Origin: Ferrovibrio sp046297595
Lineage (GTDB): Bacteria > Pseudomonadota > Alphaproteobacteria > Ferrovibrionales > Ferrovibrionaceae
DNA: 64,000 nt
Direction of reading: 5' to 3'
Assembly: GCF_046297595.1 (NCBI RefSeq)
Contig: NZ_JBKBHT010000005.1
Coordinates: forward strand, 62,001-126,000
A model generated the notes under the pieces. The model saw nothing but the letters and a program-made list of their open reading frames with translations. It ran no database searches and had not been told where the DNA came from. The position numbers were made by a program, and so were the translations under genes. Positions 15,357 to 24,124 of the stretch are shown piece by piece. Position 1 is the first letter of the stretch, and each line of letters begins with the position of its first letter.

Positions 15357-17042
15357 ATGAAACGTAGCGGCGGTCATATCCTGGTCGAGCAGCTTCGCAT
15401 CCAGGGCGTGGACACCATGTTCGGCGTGCCCGGCGAAAGCTTCCTGAATGTGCTCGACGGTCTGCACGATCATGCCAATGCCATGCGTTTCGTGATCTGC
15501 CGCCAGGAAGGCGGCGCGGCGATGATGGCCGATGCCTATGGCAAGACCACGGGCAAGCCCGGCATCTGCATGGTGACGCGCGGCCCGGGCGCCACCAATG
15601 CCTCGGCCGGCGTGCATGTCGCGTTTCAGGATTCCACGCCGATGATCCTGTTCATCGGCCAGGTCGGCCGCGACATGATGGAGCGCGAGGCCTTCCAGGA
15701 GATCGACTACCGCCGCATGTTTGGCCAGATGGCCAAATGGGTGGCCGAGATCGACGATGCCCGCCGCATCCCCGAATTCGTCAGCCGCGCCTTCAGCGTG
15801 GCGATGTCGGGCCGGCGCGGCCCCGTTGTGCTGGCCCTGCCGGAAGACATGCTGACCGAAGAGGTCGAATGCGCCGACGGCAAGCCGGTGCAGCATGCCG
15901 AGGCGCATCCTTCCGATGAGCAGATGGCGAAACTGAAGTCGATGCTGCAGGCGGCGAAGAACCCGATGATGATCGTCGGCGGTTCGGGCTGGAGCGAGAA
16001 AGTGCGTGAGCAGGTGCAGGCCTGGGCCGGTGCCTCGAACCTGCCGGTGGGCGCGGTGTTCCGCCGCCAGGATTACATCGACAACGACTGGCCGAATTAC
16101 GTGGGCGATGTCGGCATCGGCATCAATCCCAAACTGCAGGCGCGCATCAAGGAGGCCGACCTGCTGCTGGTGATGGGCGCCAAGCTGGGCGAGATGTCCA
16201 CCGGCGGCTACACCATGATCGACATCCCGGTGCCGAAACAGGCGCTGATCCATGTACATGCCGGCGCCGAGGAACTGAACCGCGTCTATACCGCCGATCT
16301 GCCGATCCATGCCTCGGCCGCCGGCTTCGCCGCCGCGCTGCAGAAGATCGGCCCGGTGGATGGCCGCGCCTGGGCGGCGGGAACCAGGCAGGCCCGCGCC
16401 GATTACGAGGCCTGGCAGGCGCCGGTGGTCTCGCCCGGCAATATCCAGATGACCAGCATCATGCGCTGGCTGACCGACACGCTGCCGGCCGACGCGGTGT
16501 TCTGCAACGGCGCCGGCAACTACGCCACCTGGATCCATCGTTTCCACCGCTACCGCCGCCACACCGCGCAGCTGGCGCCCACCTCTGGCTCGATGGGCTA
16601 TGGCGTGCCGGCGGCGGTTGCCGCCAAGCTGACCAACCCGGAGCGCACGGTGGTGGCCTTTGCCGGCGACGGCTGCTTCCTGATGACGGGGCAGGAATTC
16701 GCCACCGCCATGCAGTATGGCGTGAACATCATCGTGGTGGTGGTGAATAACGGCATGTACGGCACCATCCGCATGCACCAGGAGCGCGACTATCCCGGCC
16801 GTGTCAGCGGCACGCAGCTGGTCAATCCGGATTTCGCCGCCTATGCGCGCGCCTTCGGCGGCCATGGCGAGACGGTGGAGCGCACCGAGGATTTCGCTGC
16901 CGCCTTCCAGCGCGCCCAGGCCGCCAACAAGCCGGCGATCATCGAGGTGAAGCTGGACCCCGAGGCGCTGACGCCGCGTGCGTCGCTGTCGGACATCCGC
17001 GCCGCCGGGCTGAAGGCCAAGGCGCATCACTCGGATCGGTAA
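15357..17042 (+). CDS. Thiamine-diphosphate-dependent enzyme of the acetolactate-synthase type
   Basis: A 561-residue protein with the three-domain layout of acetolactate synthase, benzoylformate decarboxylase and related enzymes. The catalytic Glu is E51 in CRQEGGAAMMADAYG. The ThDP/Mg motif runs from GDG (437-439) to NN (464-465). GSMGYGVPAAVAAK (411-424) is typical. No small regulatory ilvN gene is adjacent, and its partner is a NIPSNAP gene, so a role in branched-chain amino acid synthesis is unlikely. The likely chemistry is decarboxylation or carboligation of a 2-oxo acid, or cleavage of an acyl-CoA. The substrate is unknown. Confidence 0.85.
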   Translation: MKRSGGHILVEQLRIQGVDTMFGVPGESFLNVLDGLHDHANAMRFVICRQEGGAAMMADAYGKTTGKPGICMVTRGPGATNASAGVHVAFQDSTPMILFIGQVGRDMMEREAFQEIDYRRMFGQMAKWVAEIDDARRIPEFVSRAFSVAMSGRRGPVVLALPEDMLTEEVECADGKPVQHAEAHPSDEQMAKLKSMLQAAKNPMMIVGGSGWSEKVREQVQAWAGASNLPVGAVFRRQDYIDNDWPNYVGDVGIGINPKLQARIKEADLLLVMGAKLGEMSTGGYTMIDIPVPKQALIHVHAGAEELNRVYTADLPIHASAAGFAAALQKIGPVDGRAWAAGTRQARADYEAWQAPVVSPGNIQMTSIMRWLTDTLPADAVFCNGAGNYATWIHRFHRYRRHTAQLAPTSGSMGYGVPAAVAAKLTNPERTVVAFAGDGCFLMTGQEFATAMQYGVNIIVVVVNNGMYGTIRMHQERDYPGRVSGTQLVNPDFAAYARAFGGHGETVERTEDFAAAFQRAQAANKPAIIEVKLDPEALTPRASLSDIRAAGLKAKAHHSDR

Positions 17043-17048
17043 GCGGGT

Positions 17049-18272
17049 CTATTCTTCCGGCAGGTAAGCCGTCTTCACCGCCTGCACGCTGGCTTCGGCG
17101 GCGGTTGCTCCGAGCAGGGCCTCGATCTCGGCGGGATTGTCGAGGAAGGTGGCCAGGTGGCTGCCCTGGAACAGCCGGATGCCGTGTTCGATGCCGATGC
17201 CGATCTGCGCGGTGGTTTCGCAATGGCAGAGCACCATCTTGGCGGCCGTTTCCGGCGCTAGGCCGGTCAGGGCCTTGTCGAGTTCGGCATCCTCCTGCGC
17301 CACTGCATCCAGCTTCAGGTAATCGGCGGCGGCCAGTTCTTCCGGGGTGAGCGTGTCGATGTCCTGGGCGCGGACGCCATCCAGCGCCAGGGCAACGCCC
17401 ATGCGCTGCAACTGATCGAGGATGCGGCCGGCGACATCGGCCGAGCGGCGCCAGTCGAGCAGGGCGGTTTCGACGGTGAGGCGCCGCAACTGTTCGGCCG
17501 GCAGGTTGGCGACCAGCTTGCGGAAACTGCCGCCGACGATGCTGGAGGGGTTGAGGTTGAGGAACAGCCGCAGCGCGGTGACCGGCGGTTCCTTGCTCAG
17601 ATGGCTCAGCATGCGCTGGTCGAGCAGTTCGGTGCTGCGGCCGAACAGCCAGGCATCGGAGTGGATGAACTGGCCGGTGATCTGTTCGATGGCGGCGATC
17701 GAGACCCAGAATTCCTCGGCGAAGGCAGCGGGCGGCTGGTCCTTCTCCAGCTGCCAGATGGTCTGCGAGCGGATCTGCAGCGTCAGGTCGGCCTGGCCGA
17801 TGCTGCCCTGGATGCCGATCATGCGGTCGAGGCTGGCGATGTCGGGCGGGGCGGGATCGGTGATCGGTACCGAACGGTCGGGGGGCGGGGCCGGGGCCTG
17901 TTCCATCAGCCGGGTGCAATAGGCCACGAAACGGTCGGGGCTGTTCTCCAGGTCGTAATGCACGAGCTGGATGCGGCCATGGCGCTGGCTGAGCAGGAAG
18001 TCGTTCAGTTCCTCGATCCGGCGGGCGACCTGCGGGCGGTCGTCGCTGGGCACCAGCAGCACCACCACGTTCATCGCCAGCGGATGCACGCGCACGGCCC
18101 GCTCCAGCGCATGTTCCTCGAGGTAGCGCGCGAAGGCGCGGAACAGCACGCGGTTGCGGATCGCCGGCACGCCGGACAGATCGACGATCAGGGCGGAATA
18201 GCCGGCCTTGTGCTGGCTGATCTCGCGCGCCAGTTTCAGCAGGGCCTTGGCTTTGATGGCTTCGGGCAGCAT
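17049..18272 (-). CDS. Degenerate EAL-like domain protein
   Basis: A 407-residue soluble protein. The C-terminal 200 residues follow the EAL phosphodiesterase pattern: FLNLNPSSIVGGSFRKL, then LTVETALLDWRR in place of the metal-binding ELTE strand, VALALDGV in place of ALDDFG, DYLKLDA for DxLKID, and a final GIRLFQGSHLA like the QGF motif. The EAL glutamate and the DDFG aspartate pair are missing, so c-di-GMP hydrolysis is unlikely. The first 130 residues are a separate alpha/beta region. It lies 98 bp downstream of a PilZ-containing glycan synthase on the same strand, which suggests a regulatory role there. Confidence 0.7.
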   Translation of the reverse strand: MLPEAIKAKALLKLAREISQHKAGYSALIVDLSGVPAIRNRVLFRAFARYLEEHALERAVRVHPLAMNVVVLLVPSDDRPQVARRIEELNDFLLSQRHGRIQLVHYDLENSPDRFVAYCTRLMEQAPAPPPDRSVPITDPAPPDIASLDRMIGIQGSIGQADLTLQIRSQTIWQLEKDQPPAAFAEEFWVSIAAIEQITGQFIHSDAWLFGRSTELLDQRMLSHLSKEPPVTALRLFLNLNPSSIVGGSFRKLVANLPAEQLRRLTVETALLDWRRSADVAGRILDQLQRMGVALALDGVRAQDIDTLTPEELAAADYLKLDAVAQEDAELDKALTGLAPETAAKMVLCHCETTAQIGIGIEHGIRLFQGSHLATFLDNPAEIEALLGATAAEASVQAVKTAYLPEE

Positions 18273-18370
18273 GACAGCCTCAATTTTCCATCATTCTTGA
18301 ATAAAGGCGAGGGGCGGGGTTTGAAATGGATCAATTCCGCCGCGGAATTTCGCTATTTTTACGGTAACCC

Positions 18371-20341
18371 TCAGCGCATGCCGAAAGCTCGCCTGAATAC
18401 CTCGCCCAGGGCGGCGCCAACCTCGGCCTGGCGGGCGACGCTGTCATAGGGGCCGGTGTAAAGCTTGGTGATGATGGCCGCGCGCGGGGCGCCCGCCCCG
18501 AAACGGACATGCACATGCTGCCCGCCGGCGCTAGTGGTATGGGCGGTGGCGGGGCCGATACCGTCAATGTCCAGGATCACGTCGGCATCGCGCAGGGCCG
18601 GCGCCAGTTCCGGCGCCACTTCCAGCCGTGCGCCGGATACCGACATGTCGCGCAGGCGCACGGCCTCGCGCCTGCCCTGCCATAGCAGGGCGGCGGGCTC
18701 GTTGAGGTCGAAGCGTTCCTCGCGGCGCATGCGCGGACGCTCGACGGCGAGCAGCATAACCAGCGCCAGGATCAGCAGGTTCCAGCAGCTCCAGAAGGTG
18801 TAGAGCTTGGGGTCGCCGCCATCGGGCTGCAGGCCGCCGACCAGCGAGGCCCGGTAGGACAGGATGGCGAAGGCGGTCAGCGCGAAGATGGTGCCGGCTT
18901 CCAGCATCACCGGCCAGTTTATCTGCACACGGTCGGTCAGCATGCCCTTGGCCGTGACGCGGAAAGGCTGCGATTTGCGGAACAGCAATGCCTGCCACAC
19001 CGAGGGCGCCACGCGCGAGGCGCAGACGAATTCGGTCAGGTCGGTCAATAGAGGCATGATGCGCCCGCCTGACACCCAGACGAACAGCGCCGTGGACGAA
19101 ATGAAGGCGGGCAGGAAGTGATAGGCATAGGTGGCGGCTTCGGCGCGCAGGATCGATATGCCGCCATACCAGTAGAGCAGCGGCGCGATCAGGCCGAACA
19201 GGCAGAAGGTGGGCAGGCTGAGCCAGTAATTGGCGGTTTCCAGGAACAGCAGCCGTTGCAGGAAATTCAGGTTGTTGCGGCCGAAGGGTCCGCATTGCAC
19301 GAACAGCGACTGGATGGCGCCGATGCCCCAACGACTGCGCTGCTTGATGTATTCGCCGATGGTTTCCGGCGCCAGGCCATTGGACAGCTTTTCGTTCAGG
19401 TAGCGTGTAACATAACCGGCATCGATCAGCTTGAAGCTGAGCAGGATGTCTTCGGTGATGGTCTCGGTGGGATAGCCGCCGATTGCCTCGATGGCGGCCC
19501 GGCGTGCCACGAAGGATGTGCCGCAGCAATACGATACGTCCCAGCCATCCTTGGCCGGCTGCAGCGTGTCGAAGAAAAAACGCTGCTCGTCGACCCAGGA
19601 TTCCGACAGCATGAAATTATGCTGCAGCATGTTGGGGTTGAAGAAGAATTGTGGCGTCTGCACCAGCGCCACCTTCGGATCGTCGAAAAAGCCGGTCACG
19701 CGACGCAGGAAATTGCGCTTGGGCACGAAATCGGCATCCAGCACCATGATCAGCGGGGCTGCGGTCTCGGCCTTTGAGATCGCAAGTGCGTTGTTCAGGT
19801 TGCCGGCCTTGGCGCCCCTGTTGTCGTCGCGGCGCAGATAGCGCACACCGAATAATTCGCATTTCTCCCGCAGCCAGTCGCGCCGGGTATCGTCCAGCAC
19901 CCAGACGGTGACGCGCGGGTAATCCAGGGCGCGGGCTCCCAGGATGGTGCGCTCCAGCACCTCCCAGCCTTCGTTATAGGTGGGGATGAACACATCCACC
20001 GCCGGCAGGGCGTCGGGATTCCGGCGGCTGGTCTGCTCGAAGGCATCGGCAGCGGGGGAATTGTCGCGATGGCGCCAGAAGGTGAGCAGGCACATATAGG
20101 TGCTGAAGGCCAGCATCAGTTCCAGAATCAGGAACAGCAGGCCGAAAACGAAATCCGCGGGCTGGGCAGTCGGCGGCAGCGTTTCGGTAATGCGCCACCA
20201 GAAATACCGCAGGCTCAGGGTGAAAACGACAAGGATCAGGCCGCGCCGCACGATCAAGTTGGTCGGCCGCGTCAGCGGCAACAGCAGGATCGCGCCGATC
20301 AGCAGCGCAAGGCCGGGCAGCAGGGCAAGGTAGTCGATCAC
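18371..20341 (-). CDS. Family 2 glycan synthase with PilZ domain (cellulose or beta-glucan synthase-like)
   Basis: A 656-residue membrane glycosyltransferase that would polymerise a UDP-sugar and extrude the chain. Membrane helices flank a cytosolic GT2 domain with D150/D151, DAD 202-204, the TED motif 296-298 and QRSRW 334-338. A cellulose-synthase gating loop FRVTAKG lies at 460-466. A C-terminal PilZ domain carries R539-x3-R543 and DMSVSG (565-570), the full c-di-GMP binding signature. The start is taken as GTG at 20341, 5 bp after the HlyD-like gene. No bcsB, bcsC or bcsZ is nearby; the pair resembles Sinorhizobium meliloti bgsBA for mixed-linkage beta-glucan. Confidence 0.85.
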   Translation of the reverse strand: MIDYLALLPGLALLIGAILLLPLTRPTNLIVRRGLILVVFTLSLRYFWWRITETLPPTAQPADFVFGLLFLILELMLAFSTYMCLLTFWRHRDNSPAADAFEQTSRRNPDALPAVDVFIPTYNEGWEVLERTILGARALDYPRVTVWVLDDTRRDWLREKCELFGVRYLRRDDNRGAKAGNLNNALAISKAETAAPLIMVLDADFVPKRNFLRRVTGFFDDPKVALVQTPQFFFNPNMLQHNFMLSESWVDEQRFFFDTLQPAKDGWDVSYCCGTSFVARRAAIEAIGGYPTETITEDILLSFKLIDAGYVTRYLNEKLSNGLAPETIGEYIKQRSRWGIGAIQSLFVQCGPFGRNNLNFLQRLLFLETANYWLSLPTFCLFGLIAPLLYWYGGISILRAEAATYAYHFLPAFISSTALFVWVSGGRIMPLLTDLTEFVCASRVAPSVWQALLFRKSQPFRVTAKGMLTDRVQINWPVMLEAGTIFALTAFAILSYRASLVGGLQPDGGDPKLYTFWSCWNLLILALVMLLAVERPRMRREERFDLNEPAALLWQGRREAVRLRDMSVSGARLEVAPELAPALRDADVILDIDGIGPATAHTTSAGGQHVHVRFGAGAPRAAIITKLYTGPYDSVARQAEVGAALGEVFRRAFGMR

Positions 20342-20346
20342 GGAAT

Positions 20347-21576
20347 TCAGCCGGCGATCTGCCGGCCGATCCGGTCGAACAGGGTATCGCTGTGACGCAG
20401 GCGACCGGTGCGGCCAATCGGGCAGGCTTCGGTTGTGCCGGCGAAATCGACGGCGAATATCCAGCGGATCTGGTCCGCGCCGGTGCTGCTCGCCAGCGCG
20501 AATTCGCGCCGGTCGGCATCCTGGTCGCTGCGCAGGCCGACCAGGCGCGCCGGGTACCGGGTCATCTGGCCGTTCTGCTCGAACTCCACCGTCGCGCTGT
20601 CGCCCAGCGAGAGGGACTCGTCGTTCCGGCGATCGCGCGGCACCTCGAAGAAAATCCGCGCGCAATCGGCCACCTGCAACAGAGGCGCACTGATGCCGAT
20701 GGTGCTTTCGCTGCTTTCCATCTGCCGCCACAGGATGCCATCGACCGGCGCGTGGATGGATGCCTCACCCATCTGTTCGCGGCGGCGGCGCTCGGCCTCG
20801 ACCTGGCGGCGCACCTGGCTTTCTTCGGCAATCAGTTCGGCAAGGCGTGTCTGCAGCGTCAGGCGCTGCAATTCCACTTCGTCCCGCCGCTGCTGGGAAT
20901 AGGGGGCGTTGTTGTAGGAGTCGCTGAGATAAACACCCTGTTCGGCGGCGTCGCGTTCCTGGCGCAGGCGCGCCAGGGTCTGGCGCTGGGCCGCCAGTTC
21001 GGCATGGGCAACATCGGCCTCGGCGCGGCGGCGATCTAGTTCGGCGCCGCTGGCGTAATTCTTCGCCGCCAGCGGTGCAACCCGCTTGAACTGGGCATCG
21101 AGCAGGCGGACATTGGCTTCGGCCTGGCGAATGCGCGCCTCGGCTTCGCCGATCTGCGCCGACAGGTTGTTGATCACGGCCATGCGGAAAGTCTGGCTGT
21201 CGCGGCCGAGCCGCTGCACGAAGGGCTCCAGTTCGGCAATCTGCTGTCGCAGGCCGGCTATACGTTCGTTCAGGCTGCCAAGCTGTGCTTCCAGATTGGC
21301 GAGCCGCACATCGCGTCCGGGTGGATCGCGCAGGATGGCAAGCACCTGACCACGCTGGATACGATCGCCGACGCGGGCATCGCCGAAAGTGATCTGTCCC
21401 TCGATCGGCGCGCGCAGCGTCACCAGTTCGGCATTGACGCGGCCCTGCGGATACTGACTGAACACCACACCCGGCAGCAGCGCATAACCGAACAGGCCCA
21501 ACAGGAAGATGCCGAGGGCGACGCGAAGCAGGCGGCCGAAACTGCGTTGCTGTGGTTTTAGCGGAAGCATGTACAT
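20347..21576 (-). CDS. HlyD-like membrane fusion protein paired with the glycan synthase
   Basis: A 409-residue periplasmic adaptor anchored by one N-terminal helix (about residues 15-36). A first half-lipoyl strand (LRAPIEGQITFGDARVGDRIQRGQVLAIL) is followed by a long coiled coil with many Gln, Arg and Glu (about 75-265). A second half-lipoyl region contains IHAPVDGILW, and a beta-barrel segment with DSATVEFEQNGQ completes it. It is immediately upstream of the GT2-PilZ gene in one operon. By analogy with BgsB it would help move the polymer through the periplasm. A role in small-molecule efflux is unlikely without an inner-membrane pump gene. Confidence 0.83.
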   Translation of the reverse strand: MYMLPLKPQQRSFGRLLRVALGIFLLGLFGYALLPGVVFSQYPQGRVNAELVTLRAPIEGQITFGDARVGDRIQRGQVLAILRDPPGRDVRLANLEAQLGSLNERIAGLRQQIAELEPFVQRLGRDSQTFRMAVINNLSAQIGEAEARIRQAEANVRLLDAQFKRVAPLAAKNYASGAELDRRRAEADVAHAELAAQRQTLARLRQERDAAEQGVYLSDSYNNAPYSQQRRDEVELQRLTLQTRLAELIAEESQVRRQVEAERRRREQMGEASIHAPVDGILWRQMESSESTIGISAPLLQVADCARIFFEVPRDRRNDESLSLGDSATVEFEQNGQMTRYPARLVGLRSDQDADRREFALASSTGADQIRWIFAVDFAGTTEACPIGRTGRLRHSDTLFDRIGRQIAG

Positions 21577-21906
21577 TGCGTGCTAGTAATCCGGAGGGGT
21601 TCTGAGTCTGTTTATCCGGATACTTGCAAATCAGCGCATTAAAATACCGTAAGTAGTCCGAGGGGTCGCTGGCTGTAATGGTTATTATTTGATTTATTTC
21701 TTCAACTTAGGCCTCTACACTTCCTCAATCGGAAGAGGCGAACCGCAGGCCTGTAGCTGCAAATAACCACTTTCTGGTGTGTTCGGCCGGCCTTGCCTCA
21801 GCCTCGCCGCATTCCTGTGACGAAGTACGGCCTGCGAAAAAAATTGTGTAACTGTTTGTGTCGGCAGCCTGCAGGGCACCGGCCGACGGATCGAAGTGGA
21901 TAAACC
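21577..21906 (+). other. 330-bp intergenic region between divergent operons
   Basis: AT-richer than its surroundings, especially 21650-21715, and must hold the start signals of the glycan synthase operon (minus) and the MFS gene (plus). Two mutually exclusive small stems overlap: CTTCC/GGAAG (21720-21735) and GCCTCT/AGAGGC (21711-21739). No match to both promoter boxes was convincing, and no gene is seen. Confidence 0.5.
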
Positions 21907-23223
21907 ATGGTTGCATCGCTGGCGCCGGTGGGGGCGCTGCTGCTCAGTGTCGCCCTGCTGCTGACCGGCAATGGCCTGCAGGGCACCCTGCTGCCGGTGC
22001 GCGCCAACCTGGAAAGCTTCGGCGCGCTGTCCATCGGCGTGCTGGGATCGGCCTATTACATCGGTTTCGTCGGCGGCTGCCTGCTGACGCCGCATTTCAT
22101 CCGGCGTGTCGGCCATATCCGCCTGTTCGCCGCGATGGTCTCGGCCGCCTCGGTGGTGCCGCTGGTGCATGCCATCCTGGTGCAGCCGGCGCCCTGGTGG
22201 CTGTTGCGCGGCCTGACCGGCTTCTGCATGGCGGGTTTGTACCTGATTATCGAAAGCTGGCTGAACGAGCGGGCGACGCGGGAAAATCGCGGCCTGATCT
22301 TCACCACCTACACCACCGTGAACTTCACCGTGATCACGCTGGGCCAGATGCTGATGCTGGCCGACGATCCGCTGCGTTTTCACCTGTTCAGCCTGGCCTC
22401 GATCCTGGTCTCGCTGGCCGCCGTGCCGGTGGCGATGACGCGCGCGCCGGCACCGGCGCCGATTTCCTCAACGCGGCTGTCGCTGCGCAGCCTGTATGCC
22501 GTTTCGCCGGTGGGCGTGGCGGGCGTGCTGGCCGTCGGACTGGCGAATGGCGCCTTCTGGGCCATGGGGCCGGCCTTCGCGGCGCAGACCGGCCTGGGCG
22601 TGTCGCAGGTCGCCTGGTTCATGAGCGCCACCGTGATTGGCGGAGCATTGTCGCAATGGCCGTTCGGTCGCCTGTCGGATCGCATGGATCGCCGGCATAC
22701 CATCCTGATCGCCTGCGCCTGCGCCGCCGGTGCCGGCATGCTGATCGTGTTCGGTTATGCCGTATGGCCGAAGATGCTGCCGGTCGCGGCCTTCCTGTTC
22801 GGCGTCTTTTCCTTTCCGCTGTATGCGCTGAGTGCTGCCCATACCAACGACATGGCCAAGGATGTCGATTTCGTCGCCATCGCCGGCGGCCTGCTGCTGA
22901 TCAATGGTGCCGGCTCGGTGATCGGGCCACTGATCGCAGGTCTGACCATGGAGTGGATGGGGCCGCTTGGCCTGTTCGCGTTCACGGCCGCCATCCATGT
23001 CGCCATGGCGCTGTTCGCGCTGCATCGCATGCGCCAGCGCGCGGCGCCGGCCCAGGAGGACAAGACGGAATTCGTGACGATGCCAAGCTCCGCGCCGGTG
23101 CGGGCCGACCTGGACCCGCGCGCCGAAGAGGCGGGCGAGGCCGCTGCCGGGCAGCCGGATAACGGCGCCCCTGAGAACGACCAGCCGGATAATGGGCGGC
23201 CGGATAGTGACCGGGCAGGATAA
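21907..23223 (+). CDS. MFS transporter (YcaD-like)
   Basis: A 438-residue secondary transporter with about 12 membrane helices. GSAYYIGFVGGCLLTPHFIRRVGHIRLF (residues 49-76) covers helix 2 and the cytoplasmic loop. The second half repeats it with the loop signature FGRLSDRMDRRHTI. LIIESWLNERATRENRG is typical of the YcaD subgroup. The C-terminal 45 residues are hydrophilic, rich in Pro/Asp/Asn/Gly and internally repetitive (QPDNG repeated). The substrate is unknown. It is 49 bp upstream of the fatty acid hydroxylase gene. Confidence 0.85.
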   Translation: MVASLAPVGALLLSVALLLTGNGLQGTLLPVRANLESFGALSIGVLGSAYYIGFVGGCLLTPHFIRRVGHIRLFAAMVSAASVVPLVHAILVQPAPWWLLRGLTGFCMAGLYLIIESWLNERATRENRGLIFTTYTTVNFTVITLGQMLMLADDPLRFHLFSLASILVSLAAVPVAMTRAPAPAPISSTRLSLRSLYAVSPVGVAGVLAVGLANGAFWAMGPAFAAQTGLGVSQVAWFMSATVIGGALSQWPFGRLSDRMDRRHTILIACACAAGAGMLIVFGYAVWPKMLPVAAFLFGVFSFPLYALSAAHTNDMAKDVDFVAIAGGLLLINGAGSVIGPLIAGLTMEWMGPLGLFAFTAAIHVAMALFALHRMRQRAAPAQEDKTEFVTMPSSAPVRADLDPRAEEAGEAAAGQPDNGAPENDQPDNGRPDSDRAG

Positions 23224-23272
23224 TGGAGCGACAGGCATTCGCCGTGCCGTCCATCCGGTCTAGATTGCGCCC

Positions 23273-24115
23273 ATGGGCGAATTGATTCTTTCCCACGAGC
23301 CGGCCATCAGGCTGGCCGCCTATCTCGGCATTCTCGGCCTGCTGGTCGCGGCCGAACTGCTCGCGCCGCGCCGACGGCTGGGGCAGGGCCGGCTGCGGCG
23401 CTGGCCGGCCAATCTGGGCATTGCCGCCCTGAACACGGTGATGCTGCGGCTGGTGGCGCCCGGCGCGGCCGTCGGGGTCGCCCTGTGGGCCGCCGAAGCA
23501 GGGATCGGCCTGTTCAACCTGGTCGCCGCGCCGCATTGGCTGGCCGTGGCGGCCTGCGTGCTGGCGCTCGACCTGCTGATCTATGGCCAGCATGTGGCCT
23601 TCCACAAGGTCGCGCCGCTATGGCGGCTGCATCGTATGCACCATGCCGATCTGGATATCGACGTTACCACCGGGGCGCGGTTCCATCCGGTTGAAATCCT
23701 GCTCTCCCTCGGCATCAAGCTGGCTGCCGTGCTGGCGCTGGGCGCGCCGCCGCTGAGCGTGCTGCTGTTCGAGGTGCTGCTGAATGCCACCTCGATGTTC
23801 AACCATGCCAACCTGGCCCTGCCGGGCTGGCTGGACCGCGGGTTGCGGCTGGTGCTGGTAACGCCGGACATGCATCGGGTGCATCATTCCTGGCATCGCG
23901 ACGAGACCGACAGCAATTTCGGCTTCAGCCTGCCGTGGTGGGACCGCCTGTTCGGCACCTATCGCAACCAGCCTCGCGACGGCCATGAGGCAATGACGAT
24001 CGGCCTGGCAGATTTCCGCGATCCCGCCGAGTTGCGGCTGGACCGCATGCTGTTGCAGCCGCTGCGCATGGAAAATGTGCCGCCGTCACAGGAAACCGCC
24101 GGCAAGGCCGTGTAA
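23273..24115 (+). CDS. Fatty acid hydroxylase/sterol desaturase superfamily protein
   Basis: A 280-residue membrane di-iron enzyme. The histidine clusters are HVAFH (107-111), HRMHH (120-124), an intermediate FNHAN and a final HRVHHSWH, so all metal ligands are present. At least four hydrophobic helices surround them. Such enzymes use O2 to hydroxylate or desaturate lipids such as fatty acids or ornithine lipids. The C-terminal region ends with a conserved-looking LPWWDRLFGTYRNQP. It is 9 bp from the cyclase gene, so an operon is likely. Confidence 0.88.
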   Translation: MGELILSHEPAIRLAAYLGILGLLVAAELLAPRRRLGQGRLRRWPANLGIAALNTVMLRLVAPGAAVGVALWAAEAGIGLFNLVAAPHWLAVAACVLALDLLIYGQHVAFHKVAPLWRLHRMHHADLDIDVTTGARFHPVEILLSLGIKLAAVLALGAPPLSVLLFEVLLNATSMFNHANLALPGWLDRGLRLVLVTPDMHRVHHSWHRDETDSNFGFSLPWWDRLFGTYRNQPRDGHEAMTIGLADFRDPAELRLDRMLLQPLRMENVPPSQETAGKAV

Positions 24116-24124
24116 GGTGAAGTC

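Noticed and set aside
14904..17030. About 700-codon frame on the minus strand
   Set aside because: It is antisense to the NIPSNAP and ThDP genes, which have clear families; its own translation has no recognisable protein features.
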